Assembly (NCBI GenBank): GCA_902774035.1
Contig: CACYHA010000008.1
Location: forward strand, 1 to 64,000
Direction: 5' to 3'
DNA: 64,000 nt
Source: Oscillospiraceae bacterium
Lineage (GTDB): Bacteria; Bacillota; Clostridia; Oscillospirales; Acutalibacteraceae
Every line of letters starts with the position of its first letter. Position 1 is the first letter of the stretch. The notes below the pieces were generated by a model, which searched no databases, was not told the origin of the DNA, and saw only the letters and a program-made list of their open reading frames with translations. A program made the translations under genes and the position numbers. Below are positions 50,802 to 59,374 of this stretch, piece by piece.

Positions 50802-51764
50802 ATGCAAAACAACAATTCCACGGCAAACGAAGTACCTGTGCAGTCAACGCAGGGAGCTTGCACAAAGCATTATGCATCCGTCATCATCGGTCACATCACC
50901 GAGGATATCAACATCGACCATGAGGACAACACCGTGCGCATCTGCGGCGGCGCCGTGCTGTATTCCAGCGCGTCGGCCTTCGCCCTCGGACACAGGGTCG
51001 CTGCCGTGACAAAGCTGGCCGAAAGCGACAAAGCCCGGCTGGAACAGTTCACGATCCCCAAAGAGGATATCTATGCGATCCCCTGCGAAAGCTCCACGGT
51101 CATCCGCAACAAATACTACACTGCCGACAAGGAGCGCCGCGACTGCGTGTGCCTGTCGCGCGGAACGCCCTTCACCCTCGCCGACCTTCCGGCGGACATC
51201 TCGGGCGACATCTATCACTTTGCCGGCCTGATCTTCGGCGATTATGCCGACGATATGCTTTGTGCCTGCGCAAAAAAAGGCGCCGTCGCCATGGACGTGC
51301 AGGGCTGCCTGCGCCACGCGGACGAAAAAACGGGCGAGATGTATTTTGAAGACTGGGCGGCCAAGAAAGAACTGCTGCCCTATATCACCTATCTCAAGAC
51401 CGACGCCGCCGAGGCGGAGATCCTCACCGGCACGTCCGACCGCGCCGAAGCCGCAAGAATCCTTCACGGCTGGGGCGCAAAGGAGATCCTCATCACTCAC
51501 AACACCGAGGTGCTGGCCTTTGACGGCGAAAATATCTACACCTGCCCGATCAAAGCGCGCAACCTGAGCGGCCGCACCGGCAGGGGAGACACCACCTTTG
51601 CCGCCTATCTGACGGAGCGGCTGCACAGCAGCGTCCCCGAGGCGCTGCGTGTCGCAACGGCCACGGTCTCGCTGAAGATGGAGACCCCGGGCGCCTTCCG
51701 CGGCACAAGAGCCGACGTGGAGGCCTACCTTTCCGCGTTTTATCCGGAAGAGGCAAAGGCATGA
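50802..51764 (+). CDS. PfkB family carbohydrate (or nucleoside/polyol) kinase
   Basis: A 320-residue ribokinase-fold kinase. The N-terminal signature ICGGAVLYSSASAFALGH and the C-terminal signature LSGRTGRGDTTFAAYL, with the catalytic Asp in GRGD, are clear. The variant TGRGD instead of TGAGD occurs in inositol- and some nucleoside-type kinases. The ATG at 50802 follows AGAGGTG. It overlaps the histidine phosphatase gene by ATGA. In context it would phosphorylate the alcohol released by the phosphoesterases or imported by the GPH transporter. Confidence 0.88.
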   Translation: MQNNNSTANEVPVQSTQGACTKHYASVIIGHITEDINIDHEDNTVRICGGAVLYSSASAFALGHRVAAVTKLAESDKARLEQFTIPKEDIYAIPCESSTVIRNKYYTADKERRDCVCLSRGTPFTLADLPADISGDIYHFAGLIFGDYADDMLCACAKKGAVAMDVQGCLRHADEKTGEMYFEDWAAKKELLPYITYLKTDAAEAEILTGTSDRAEAARILHGWGAKEILITHNTEVLAFDGENIYTCPIKARNLSGRTGRGDTTFAAYLTERLHSSVPEALRVATATVSLKMETPGAFRGTRADVEAYLSAFYPEEAKA

Positions 51765-52462
51765 AGACGCTGCGGCTGCATCTGCTGCGCCACGCTCTGA
51801 CGCAGGGGAACCTCGATGGACTCTATGTCGGTCACACGGATATGCCCCTGTGCGACCAGGGACGGCAGCAGCTTTTGCAGATGAAGGAGAGCTTCGAATA
51901 TCCGGTCTGCAGGTTTCTGATCTCCTCGCCCCTGAAGCGCTGCCTCGAAACGGCGGAGATCCTTTTTCCCGAGGTCAAGCCCCTCGTGATGGACGGGCTG
52001 ATCGAATGCAATTTCGGCGAGTTCGACGGCCGCGCCGCCGCCGAGCTCCACAAAAAGCAGCCTTTGTTCGACCGCTGGCTCAGCGGCGATCCGGAGGTGG
52101 AGCCGCCCTTCGGCGAAAGCAACGCCGCTTTCGCAAGGCGCGTGTGCGAGACCTTTCGAAAGATCGTGGAGGGGCTGCTCAAAACCGGGGCGGACGATGT
52201 GTATATCGTCACCCACGGCGGCGTGCTGATGACGATCCTTGCGAACTTCGGCATCCCCGAGGCCGCGCCCACCGACTGGCTGATGCCCTCCGGCTGCGGC
52301 TACACGATGCGCATCGACCCCTCGCTGTGGATGGCGGGGGAGAAGGCCGAGGTGATCGCCGAGATCCCGGCTTCGCCGCAGGAGCAGGCCGACCATTACT
52401 ATGACGGCTGGGATTACTACCCGTCCGACGACGATTTTGACGTTTCGCAGTATCTGGATTAA
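51761..52462 (+). CDS. Histidine phosphatase (phosphoglycerate mutase-like) family protein
   Basis: A 233-residue protein. The catalytic motif is LLRHALTQGN (RHA instead of the common RHG), with SSPLKRCLETAE, ECNFGEFDG and the second His in IVTHGG. Such enzymes dephosphorylate sugar phosphates, alpha-ribazole phosphate and similar. CobC-type alpha-ribazole phosphatase is one alternative, given the corrinoid locus 5 kb upstream. The C-terminus is acidic (DDDFDVSQYLD). It overlaps the kinase gene by 4 nt. Confidence 0.87.
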   Translation: MKTLRLHLLRHALTQGNLDGLYVGHTDMPLCDQGRQQLLQMKESFEYPVCRFLISSPLKRCLETAEILFPEVKPLVMDGLIECNFGEFDGRAAAELHKKQPLFDRWLSGDPEVEPPFGESNAAFARRVCETFRKIVEGLLKTGADDVYIVTHGGVLMTILANFGIPEAAPTDWLMPSGCGYTMRIDPSLWMAGEKAEVIAEIPASPQEQADHYYDGWDYYPSDDDFDVSQYLD

Positions 52463-52507
52463 TCCGCGAATACCCGGACGATTGAGGTCCGAAAAGGGAG
52501 GTGCCGT

Positions 52508-53281
52508 ATGAACATTTTGCTGCTGGGCGACGTGGTCAGCGAAAGCGGCTGCGCCTTTGTGCGCAGGCGACTGCCCGCCCTCAAACGGTTGTACGGCATC
52601 GACCTTTGCCTTGCCAACGCCGAAAACTCCGCAAAAGGCAACGGCGTCACGCCGGAGTCTGCGCGGTTTCTCTTTTCCAGCGGGGTTGACGCTCTCACCC
52701 TGGGCAACCACGCCTTTCGCCGCCGGGAGGTCTACGGCTTTCTTGACGAGACCGAGGCGATCGTGCGCCCCTTCAACTATCCGGCGGGCGCCCCCGGCCG
52801 GGGCGTCGCGGTGCTCGATCTCGGGCGCGTGCGCGTCGCTGTGATCAACCTCATGGGCACCACCTGGCTGGACGCGCTGGACAATCCTTTTTCCGCCGCG
52901 GAAGAAGCGCTGAAGCAGACCGGGGACGCAAGGATCGTGCTGGTGGATTTCCACGCCGAGGCGACCTCGGAAAAGCGGGCGATGGGCTTTTTCCTGGACG
53001 GACGCGTCTCCGCCGTTTACGGCACCCACACCCATGTGCAGACCTCCGACGCGCAGGTTCTTCCGGGCGGCACGGGCTATATCACCGATCTCGGCATGTG
53101 CGGCGTGAAGGACAGCGTTCTCGGCGTCAAAAAAGAGATCGTGCTGGAAAAATTCCGCACCTGCCTGCCGGTCCGGTTCGACACCGCCGAGGAGGGCGAC
53201 TGCGTGCTGGAGGGGTGCGTGCTTGACATCGACGAAAAAAGCGGATCCTGCCGCTCTGCGGCGGCCGTTCGCATCGAATAA
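52508..53281 (+). CDS. YmdB-like metallophosphoesterase (TIGR00282 family)
   Basis: A 257-residue enzyme with the motif set of the family: LLGDVVSESG (~7), NAENSAKGNG, GNHAFRRRE, DFHAEATSEK and GTHTHVQTSD. B. subtilis YmdB hydrolyses 2',3'-cyclic nucleotides and influences motility and biofilm genes. SD AAAGGGAGG. It follows the histidine phosphatase after 45 nt and may belong to the same transcript, making five phospho-processing enzymes in a row. Confidence 0.9.
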   Translation: MNILLLGDVVSESGCAFVRRRLPALKRLYGIDLCLANAENSAKGNGVTPESARFLFSSGVDALTLGNHAFRRREVYGFLDETEAIVRPFNYPAGAPGRGVAVLDLGRVRVAVINLMGTTWLDALDNPFSAAEEALKQTGDARIVLVDFHAEATSEKRAMGFFLDGRVSAVYGTHTHVQTSDAQVLPGGTGYITDLGMCGVKDSVLGVKKEIVLEKFRTCLPVRFDTAEEGDCVLEGCVLDIDEKSGSCRSAAAVRIE

Positions 53282-53296
53282 AGGGGGGGAAACGCA

Positions 53297-54829
53297 ATGA
53301 AACAACGGATCACGGCTCTGCTTTGCGCGGCGGCGCTGCTGTTTTGCCTTGCGGCCTGCGGCGAAAAAACGCCGCCGGAGCCCACGGAACCCACCACGTC
53401 GTCCGCCGGAGACACGGCGAAAAAGATCATGGTTACCCTGCCTTTCACGAGCGCCGACGTGCTGAACCCCTTTCAGACCAAAAGCCGCGTGAATCTGAGC
53501 ATTTCCGAGCTTCTGTTCGACCCGCTGTATCAGATCGACGCTTCCTTTGAGGCCGTGCCGGTGCTTGCAAAAAGCGCCGACGTGCAGGGCGACAGCGTGA
53601 CTGTGACGCTGCGCGACGACGTGCGCTTCCCTTCCGGGGAGCTGCTGACGGCCCGGGACGTGGTCTATTCCTTCCAGTGCGCCAAGGAAAGCCCGCTGTA
53701 TGCCGTACGGCTGGAAAATGTCTTTTCCGCCGCTGCGCAGGCTGACGACCTTGTGCGCTTCACGCTGGTTTCTCCCGATCTCTATTGCGTGAACTGTCTG
53801 GATTTCCCGGTGGTGAAGTTTTCCACCGGCGAAAGCGAGATGCCCGACGGCACGGGCCGCTTTCTCTATCAGACCGGCAGCGATTCAACGGCGCGTCTGG
53901 TGCGCAACGAGGCGACCTCCTCGTTTGAGGATCTTGCCTTTGACGAGCTGCTGCTCTATGACATCCGCGAGACCGTCAACGCTCTGCCGCTGGTGGAGAT
54001 CGGCCAGCTCACCTGTTTTTTGCTCGACCCGGCAAAGCAGGCTGTGGAAAAAGTCGGCGGCCGGATGGAAACGGTCCCCATGAACAACCTTGTGTTCTGC
54101 GGCATGAACAGCGAGAGCACCGCGCTGCAGGATCCTGCGGTGCGTCAGGCAATCGCCGTTGCCGTTGACCGTCAGACGCTTGCCGAACGCGCCTTTTCCG
54201 GTGCGGCCGAGGCTGCGCAGACGCCCTTCCACCCCCGGTGGAGCGCTTTGAACGCCGCCATGCAGACCCCGGTCTACGACACCGCCCGGGCAAACGAGCT
54301 GCTGGAAGGGGCCGGTTACACCTATCCCGAGGGCACGCGGACCCGTGCAAAGGAGGGGACGCCCCTGTCGCTGCGCCTGCTGGTCAACGACGAAAACAGG
54401 CAGCGGCTCGCCGCGGCAAAGCAGCTTCAGGGAATGCTGGCGGTCGTCGGCATCGCCACGGAGCTGGAAACCGTCGATTATAACAGCTATCTGACCCGGC
54501 TGAAAAGCGGCGGGTTCGATCTGTATCTCGGCGAGGTGAAGCTGCCGGCGAACATGTCGCTTTCGGCGTTCTTCTCCGAGGAGGGCGGCGCAAATTTCGG
54601 GATCGACCGAATGGGCAGCGCCAGCCTGTCCTATCAGAAATTCCGAGCCGGAAAATCCGAGATGGCGACCTTCATCAAGGTCTTTGCCGCCCAGACGCCG
54701 TTTTTGCCCCTGTGCTTCCGCGACGCCTACCTCTATTACACGGGCGAGCTGAACTATGAGGGCGAAGTGAGCGAAAACGCGCTGTACGGGAACCTGTACA
54801 CATGGAGCCTGAAGACAATTCGGAATTAG
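53297..54829 (+). CDS. ABC transporter solute-binding lipoprotein, family 5 (peptide/nickel type)
   Basis: A 510-residue exported protein. The signal sequence ends in LAAC, a good lipobox, followed by a short Thr/Pro linker. Typical SBP family 5 segments are NLSISELLFDPLYQID, VTLRDDVRFPSGELLTARDVVYSF and DPAVRQAIAVAVDRQTLAERAF. It would capture oligopeptides, nickel or similar. No permease or ATPase genes are adjacent, so it must use a transporter elsewhere. It is followed by a small anchored protein gene after 33 nt. Confidence 0.9.
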   Translation: MKQRITALLCAAALLFCLAACGEKTPPEPTEPTTSSAGDTAKKIMVTLPFTSADVLNPFQTKSRVNLSISELLFDPLYQIDASFEAVPVLAKSADVQGDSVTVTLRDDVRFPSGELLTARDVVYSFQCAKESPLYAVRLENVFSAAAQADDLVRFTLVSPDLYCVNCLDFPVVKFSTGESEMPDGTGRFLYQTGSDSTARLVRNEATSSFEDLAFDELLLYDIRETVNALPLVEIGQLTCFLLDPAKQAVEKVGGRMETVPMNNLVFCGMNSESTALQDPAVRQAIAVAVDRQTLAERAFSGAAEAAQTPFHPRWSALNAAMQTPVYDTARANELLEGAGYTYPEGTRTRAKEGTPLSLRLLVNDENRQRLAAAKQLQGMLAVVGIATELETVDYNSYLTRLKSGGFDLYLGEVKLPANMSLSAFFSEEGGANFGIDRMGSASLSYQKFRAGKSEMATFIKVFAAQTPFLPLCFRDAYLYYTGELNYEGEVSENALYGNLYTWSLKTIRN

Positions 54830-54862
54830 AAATTTGAAGAATGATATCTGGAGGAATCGAAA

Positions 54863-55270
54863 ATGAAAAAGCTTTTGATCGTTCTGCTCATCCTCGCGCT
54901 GCTGGTCGGCGGCGGCGTCGCTGCGTTCAAAACCCTGCCTGCGCCGCGCACCCTCGGGGCTTCCGCACGGTTTTCCGAAGCGGAGATCGCCGAAGGGGCA
55001 AAGCTCGCCGAAAAGCAGGTCAAACACTTTTCCGGCTTGCTGCGCATTTTCCGCGTGACCTATGACGAGGAAAAGGGCAACGATTTTTTGGAGGGCGATT
55101 TTGCCGAAGGCAGACGCACACCGGAGAACACCATGATCTTCTTTGTGGATTTTGCCACGGGCGGCCGCACCACGGCTTTGAACCCGTGGGACGTCTATAC
55201 CGACTACGCCGTGATCCTCACCCGCGAAAGCAGCGACGCACCGTTTGAAGTCACGGGCGCAGGGTATTAA
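54863..55270 (+). CDS. Small membrane-anchored hypothetical protein
   Basis: A 135-residue protein: a hydrophobic N-terminal segment (LLIVLLILALLVGGGVAAF, residues ~4-22), then a soluble alpha/beta domain. The domain has FSEAEIAEGAKLAEKQVKHFS and a strand-rich FRVTYDEE...MIFFVDFATG...YAVILTRES. It resembles small extracytoplasmic proteins of unknown function. SD TGGAGG. It lies between the solute-binding protein gene and recG on the same strand. Confidence 0.7.
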   Translation: MKKLLIVLLILALLVGGGVAAFKTLPAPRTLGASARFSEAEIAEGAKLAEKQVKHFSGLLRIFRVTYDEEKGNDFLEGDFAEGRRTPENTMIFFVDFATGGRTTALNPWDVYTDYAVILTRESSDAPFEVTGAGY

Positions 55271-55294
55271 GAGCGTCTGCATTTCGCATCGGAG

Positions 55295-57328
55295 GTGACG
55301 ACCATCGACATCCAATACGTCAAGGGCGTGGGTGAAAAGCGCGCAAAGCTGCTGGAAAAACTCGGCATCTTCACCGTGGAGGATGCCGTGCGTTATTATC
55401 CCCGGGCCTATCTTGATTTTGCAAACTGCAAGCCCATTGCCGCTCTTGTGCCGGGGGAAACCGCCTGCGTGCGCGCCGTTGTGGGCACGGAGCTGTTCGG
55501 CGCCCAGATCCGCAAGGGGCTGACCATCTGGCGCAGCGTGCTGACCGACGGCGCGGGCACCATGCATCTCATCATTTTCAACAACCGCTTTCTCGCCGAG
55601 CGTCTCAAGCAGGGCGAGACCTATCTTTTTTACGGCAAGGTCACTGAAAACTACGGCACGCTGGAAATGAACAATCCGCTTGTGGAGGAGGACTGCGAAA
55701 ACGCGGGCTTTCTTCCGGTCTATCCGCTGACGGCGGGAATTTCGCGCCTGCAGCTCTCGCGCATCATCCAAAACGCGCTGAAGCTCTGGCTGCAGGAGGA
55801 GCACGCCGAGCTGCTGCCCGAAGCGGTGCGGCACGATTACAGCCTTTGCCGCGAGCGCTACGCGCTGACCCGCATCCACGCCCCGGTCTCCCTCGAGGAG
55901 GTGCAGATCGCGCGGCGGCGGCTGATTTTTGAAGAGCTGTTCGTGCTGCAGTGCGGCATGGCGCTCCTGCGGGTGCAGGGGCGGCAGCGCAGCGCCTTTT
56001 GTGTGGACACCGCGTTTGCCGCGGAATTTCTCGAACAGTTGCCCTTCACGCTCACCGGGGCGCAGAACCGCGCCGTGGCGGACTGCCTGCGCGACCTTTC
56101 GGGCGCCTGGGTGATGAACCGCCTGATCCAGGGCGACGTCGGCTCGGGCAAGACCGTGGTCGCCGCAGCGCTGCTCTATACCATGGCGAAAAACGGTCTG
56201 CAGTCCGCGCTGATGGCCCCGACCGAGATCCTCGCGCGGCAGCACTATGAAACGCTGCAAAAGATTCTGGGCGGAAGCGTGCGCGTGGTACTTCTCACCG
56301 GCGGGCTGACCGCCAGGGAAAAGCGCGTGGCCAAGGCCGCGCTCAAAAGCGGCGAGGCCGCCGTTGCTGTCGGCACCCATGCGCTGCTCACCGGCGACGT
56401 GGAGTTTTCCGCTCTCTCGCTGGTCGTCACGGACGAGCAGCACCGTTTCGGCGTGCGCCAGCGCAGCACCCTCAGCGAAAAGGGGCGTGCGCCGCACGTT
56501 CTCGTCATGTCGGCCACGCCGATCCCGCGCACGCTCTCCCTGATGATCTACGGCGACCTTGACATCTCCGTGATCGACGAGCTGCCCGGCGGGCGTAAAA
56601 AGATCCTGACCTATGCCGTGGACAGCAGCTATCATCCGCGTGTCTACGCTTTTTTGCGAAAACACCTCGACACCGGTCTGCAGGGCTATGTCGTCTGCCC
56701 GGCGGTGGAAGAGAGCGAAAGCGAGCTGCTTTCCGCTGTGGAATATGCAAAGGAGCTTTCCGCCAAGGAGTTTTCCGCCTATCGCGTCGGGCTGCTCCAC
56801 GGAAAAATGAAGCCAAAGGAAAAGGCGGCGATCATGGAAGCGTTCGCGGCCGGGGAGATCCGGCTTCTGGTTTCCACTACGGTGATCGAGGTCGGTATCG
56901 ATGTGCCCAACGCCGCCGTGATGGTGATCGAGAACGCCGAACGCTTCGGCCTTTCGCAGCTTCACCAGCTTCGCGGCAGGGTTGGCCGCGGCAGCGCTCA
57001 GTCCTACTGTATCCTCATTTCCGACGCACAGGGGGAAAGCGCCAAAGCACGGCTGGAGATGATGACCAAAACGAACGACGGCTTTGCCGTTGCGGAGTTT
57101 GACCTCAAGCAGCGCGGCCCGGGCGACTTTTTCGGAAGCAGGCAGCACGGCCTGCCGGAGCTGAAAATCGCCGACCTGCTGGAGGACATGGATACGCTGC
57201 AGCAGGCCAAGCATGCCGCGCTGGACGTGCTCGCCGGCGACCGCAGACTGGAACACCCGGAGCATCGCGCCCTGCGGCAGGCTGTGAAACAGCTTTTCAG
57301 TCAAAACGGCGAAACCTCCCTCAACTAA
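55295..57328 (+). CDS. recG: ATP-dependent DNA helicase RecG
   Basis: Branch-migration helicase that remodels stalled forks and Holliday junctions. The 677-residue product has the N-terminal wedge/OB domain (IQYVKGVGEKRAKLLEKLG), Walker A GDVGSGKTVV, DEQH box and VIEVGIDVPNA. The start is odd: the SD GGAGGTG (55291-55297) itself contains the only in-frame GTG. Ideal spacing instead points to an ATC codon at 55304, so the start is either GTG with a poor upstream SD or a rare ATC. Cloverleaf element D follows the stop. Confidence 0.95.
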   Translation: MTTIDIQYVKGVGEKRAKLLEKLGIFTVEDAVRYYPRAYLDFANCKPIAALVPGETACVRAVVGTELFGAQIRKGLTIWRSVLTDGAGTMHLIIFNNRFLAERLKQGETYLFYGKVTENYGTLEMNNPLVEEDCENAGFLPVYPLTAGISRLQLSRIIQNALKLWLQEEHAELLPEAVRHDYSLCRERYALTRIHAPVSLEEVQIARRRLIFEELFVLQCGMALLRVQGRQRSAFCVDTAFAAEFLEQLPFTLTGAQNRAVADCLRDLSGAWVMNRLIQGDVGSGKTVVAAALLYTMAKNGLQSALMAPTEILARQHYETLQKILGGSVRVVLLTGGLTAREKRVAKAALKSGEAAVAVGTHALLTGDVEFSALSLVVTDEQHRFGVRQRSTLSEKGRAPHVLVMSATPIPRTLSLMIYGDLDISVIDELPGGRKKILTYAVDSSYHPRVYAFLRKHLDTGLQGYVVCPAVEESESELLSAVEYAKELSAKEFSAYRVGLLHGKMKPKEKAAIMEAFAAGEIRLLVSTTVIEVGIDVPNAAVMVIENAERFGLSQLHQLRGRVGRGSAQSYCILISDAQGESAKARLEMMTKTNDGFAVAEFDLKQRGPGDFFGSRQHGLPELKIADLLEDMDTLQQAKHAALDVLAGDRRLEHPEHRALRQAVKQLFSQNGETSLN

Positions 57329-57360
57329 GCGGCCGACTGTTCACGGCGGTGCGCGGGTTT

Positions 57361-57520
57361 TGTGTTTCTTGCAGCCGGCCTGCGGGGGCGGGACGCCCCG
57401 CGCGCAGCGCGGGGCTGAAGGGGCGCAGACAGCGCGCCTTTCCCGCCGAGCTGCGGGTGCGGCGCCCCTTCGCGCGGCGGAGCCGCGGTCCCGCCTCCGC
57501 AGGCCGGCTGCAAAAACACA
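57361..57520. repeat. Cloverleaf palindromic element D
   Basis: A 34-nt outer arm (57361-57394) pairs with 57488-57520 with only two irregularities. The left hairpin GCCCCGCGC-GCA-GCGCGGGGC spans 57395-57415. The inner arm GAAGGGGCGC (57417-57426) pairs with 57462-57471. The right hairpin CGCGGC-GGA-GCCGCG spans 57473-57487. Linkers are 0-1 nt. It lies between recG and trmO, and no strong U-tract follows on the plus strand. Confidence 0.82.
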
Positions 57521-57577
57521 GACAAGCAGCTCTTTCGCCGTCCTTTTTGATGTAACCTGTAACAAGGGGAGGATCCT

Positions 57578-58267
57578 ATGAAAAAGAAAACGGAACTGCA
57601 GATCATCGGCACCTATCACTGCGATTTTCCGACAAAGTTCGGCCTGCCGCGCCAGAGCGGTCTGGTGTCGCGGGTGCGGGGGACCGTCACGTTTGAGCCG
57701 CCGTTCTGCGACCGGAATTACTTTCGCGGGATCGAAAGCTATTCCCACCTCTGGTTGCTGTGGCAGTTTTCCGAAGCGAAGGAAGGCGCCGGCGCCACGG
57801 TGCGCCCGCCGAAGCTCGGCGGCAACGAGCGCCGCGGCGTATTCGCAACGCGCTCACCCTTTCGCCCGAACCGGATCGGCCTTTCCGCGGTGGAACTGGA
57901 ATCGCTGGCGTTTTCCGGCGGCGCACCGGTGCTGCATGTGCGCGGCGGCGATCTGATGGACGGTACGCCGATCTTCGATATCAAACCCTATCTGCCCTAT
58001 GCCGACGCGGTGCCGGACGCTTCCGGCGGCTTTGCTGTTCCGGCGGGCGAAGCGGAGCTGTTGGTCGAATTCCCCGCCGCGCTGCAGGAAATGCTGCCGC
58101 CCGAAAAGCGGGAAGCCCTCCTCGAAGCCCTGCGGCTGGATCCGCGCCCGGGCTATCAGGCGGACGAGCGCCGCGTCTACCGGCTGCCCTATGCCGGGTT
58201 TGAGATCGCTTTCACTGTGGCGGACGGCATTCTGACCGTGCGCGAGATTTTGTCCCCGGACGGTTGA
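57578..58267 (+). CDS. trmO: tRNA (N6-threonylcarbamoyladenosine(37)-N6)-methyltransferase
   Basis: Methylates t6A37 of some ANN-decoding tRNAs with S-adenosylmethionine. The 229-residue product contains the TrmO/UPF0066 core: PTKFGLPRQSGLV, ESYSHLWLLWQF, RRGVFATRSPFRPNRIGLS and a C-terminal PYADAVPDA loop. The C-terminal subdomain (~145-229) follows. SD GGGGAGG. It stands just after cloverleaf D and before an AEC transporter. Confidence 0.92.
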   Translation: MKKKTELQIIGTYHCDFPTKFGLPRQSGLVSRVRGTVTFEPPFCDRNYFRGIESYSHLWLLWQFSEAKEGAGATVRPPKLGGNERRGVFATRSPFRPNRIGLSAVELESLAFSGGAPVLHVRGGDLMDGTPIFDIKPYLPYADAVPDASGGFAVPAGEAELLVEFPAALQEMLPPEKREALLEALRLDPRPGYQADERRVYRLPYAGFEIAFTVADGILTVREILSPDG

Positions 58268-58299
58268 ATTCAGCCGGACGGTATGATATAATCAAAGAA

Positions 58300-58325
58300 G
58301 AATTAAGAATTAAGAATTAAGAATT
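58300..58325. repeat. Short tandem repeat (AAGAATT)n
   Basis: Three or more consecutive copies of a 7-nt AAGAATT-type unit between trmO and the AEC transporter gene. Confidence 0.8.
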
Positions 58326-58348
58326 TATCAATCACAGCTGAAAAAACT

Positions 58349-59353
58349 ATGTTTAACATTTTTATGTACGCCTTCAACGCCGTTGTGCCGATCCTGCTGC
58401 TGGTCCTGCTGGGCTATGCGCTGCGCCGTATCGGCTTTGCGGGGGAGGATTTTTTCAAAAAGGCAAATGCATTGGTCTTCCGTGTATTTTTGCCGCTGCT
58501 TTTATTTTGCAACGTATATGACATCGAAAGCCTGTCCGACGTGCATTGGGGCGACGTGGGTTACATTGCCTGCGTTGTGGTCGTCCTTGCGCTGATCGGA
58601 ACGGTGCTGGCGCGTCTGTTCGTGCCGGAACGGCTGCAAAAGGGGCCGTTCATCCAGTGCGTGTTCCGCTCCAACTGCGCCATTCTGGGCATTCCCTTGG
58701 CCGAAGCTCTCGGCGGAACGGCGGCGCTGGCCTTCACGGCGGTTGCAACGGCGGTCACGATCCCGCTGTTCAACACGCTGGCGGTCATCGTCCTGTCCTA
58801 TTACGCCGATAAAAAGCCTTCGGTGAAGGCGACGCTGCTGCGCACGCTGAAAAACCCGCTGATCCTCGGCGTGGCCGCCGGTCTGCTCGTTCTCGCGGTG
58901 CGGTCGTTCCTTCCGCAAACCGCAGACGGGGCGCCGGTCTTCTCGCTGGAGCGCGACTGCAAATTTCTGTTTTCCGCCCTTCGCATGGCTGCGCAGGCCG
59001 CATCGCCGCTGGCGCTGGTCGTGATCGGCGCAAGGTTTGATTTTTCCGCCGTGCGTTCGCTGCTTCGCCCGATCGCCATCGGCACGGTCTGCCGCATCGT
59101 TCTGGCGCCCGCCCTTGCCATCGGCGGCGCCGTCGCCCTGACGCAGTGGGGCGTGCTGCAGTTTACGCCGGTGGAGATCCCGGCGCTGCTGGCGGTGTTC
59201 GGCTCGCCCATCGCGGTGTCCTCTGCCGTGATGGTGGGGGAGATCGGCGGCGACGACCAGCTTGCCTCCCAGTTTGTGGTCTGGACGTCGGCCTTTTCCC
59301 TGTTCACCATTTTCGTCACCGTGTTTCTGCTGCGAAGTTTCGCCTATCTGTAA
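58349..59353 (+). CDS. AEC family transporter (auxin efflux carrier-like)
   Basis: A 334-residue protein with about ten membrane segments. Landmarks are LGYALRRIGFAGEDFFKKANALVFRVFLP in the first repeat and VFRSNCAILGIPLAEALGG, which carries the family's substrate-site Asn. Bacterial members transport dicarboxylates such as malate or malonate. The start has no strong SD (the region before ATG 58349 is AT-rich); a downstream Met at residue 6 is possible. No operon partner is evident. Confidence 0.88.
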   Translation: MFNIFMYAFNAVVPILLLVLLGYALRRIGFAGEDFFKKANALVFRVFLPLLLFCNVYDIESLSDVHWGDVGYIACVVVVLALIGTVLARLFVPERLQKGPFIQCVFRSNCAILGIPLAEALGGTAALAFTAVATAVTIPLFNTLAVIVLSYYADKKPSVKATLLRTLKNPLILGVAAGLLVLAVRSFLPQTADGAPVFSLERDCKFLFSALRMAAQAASPLALVVIGARFDFSAVRSLLRPIAIGTVCRIVLAPALAIGGAVALTQWGVLQFTPVEIPALLAVFGSPIAVSSAVMVGEIGGDDQLASQFVVWTSAFSLFTIFVTVFLLRSFAYL

Positions 59354-59374
59354 TTCTTTTGAAGGAGCTTTTTT

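Noticed and set aside
51761-52462. Calling the histidine phosphatase CobC
   Set aside because: The motif set fits many sugar and nucleotide phosphatases, no cobalamin biosynthesis genes are present, and it overlaps a PfkB kinase gene.
53297-54829. Assigning the solute-binding lipoprotein to nickel or corrinoid uptake
   Set aside because: SBP family 5 covers peptides, nickel and others; no permease neighbours and no specificity-defining residues could be read.
53885-57304. Long antisense open frame opposite the solute-binding protein and recG
   Set aside because: Same codon-bias artefact; the plus-strand genes are clearly real.
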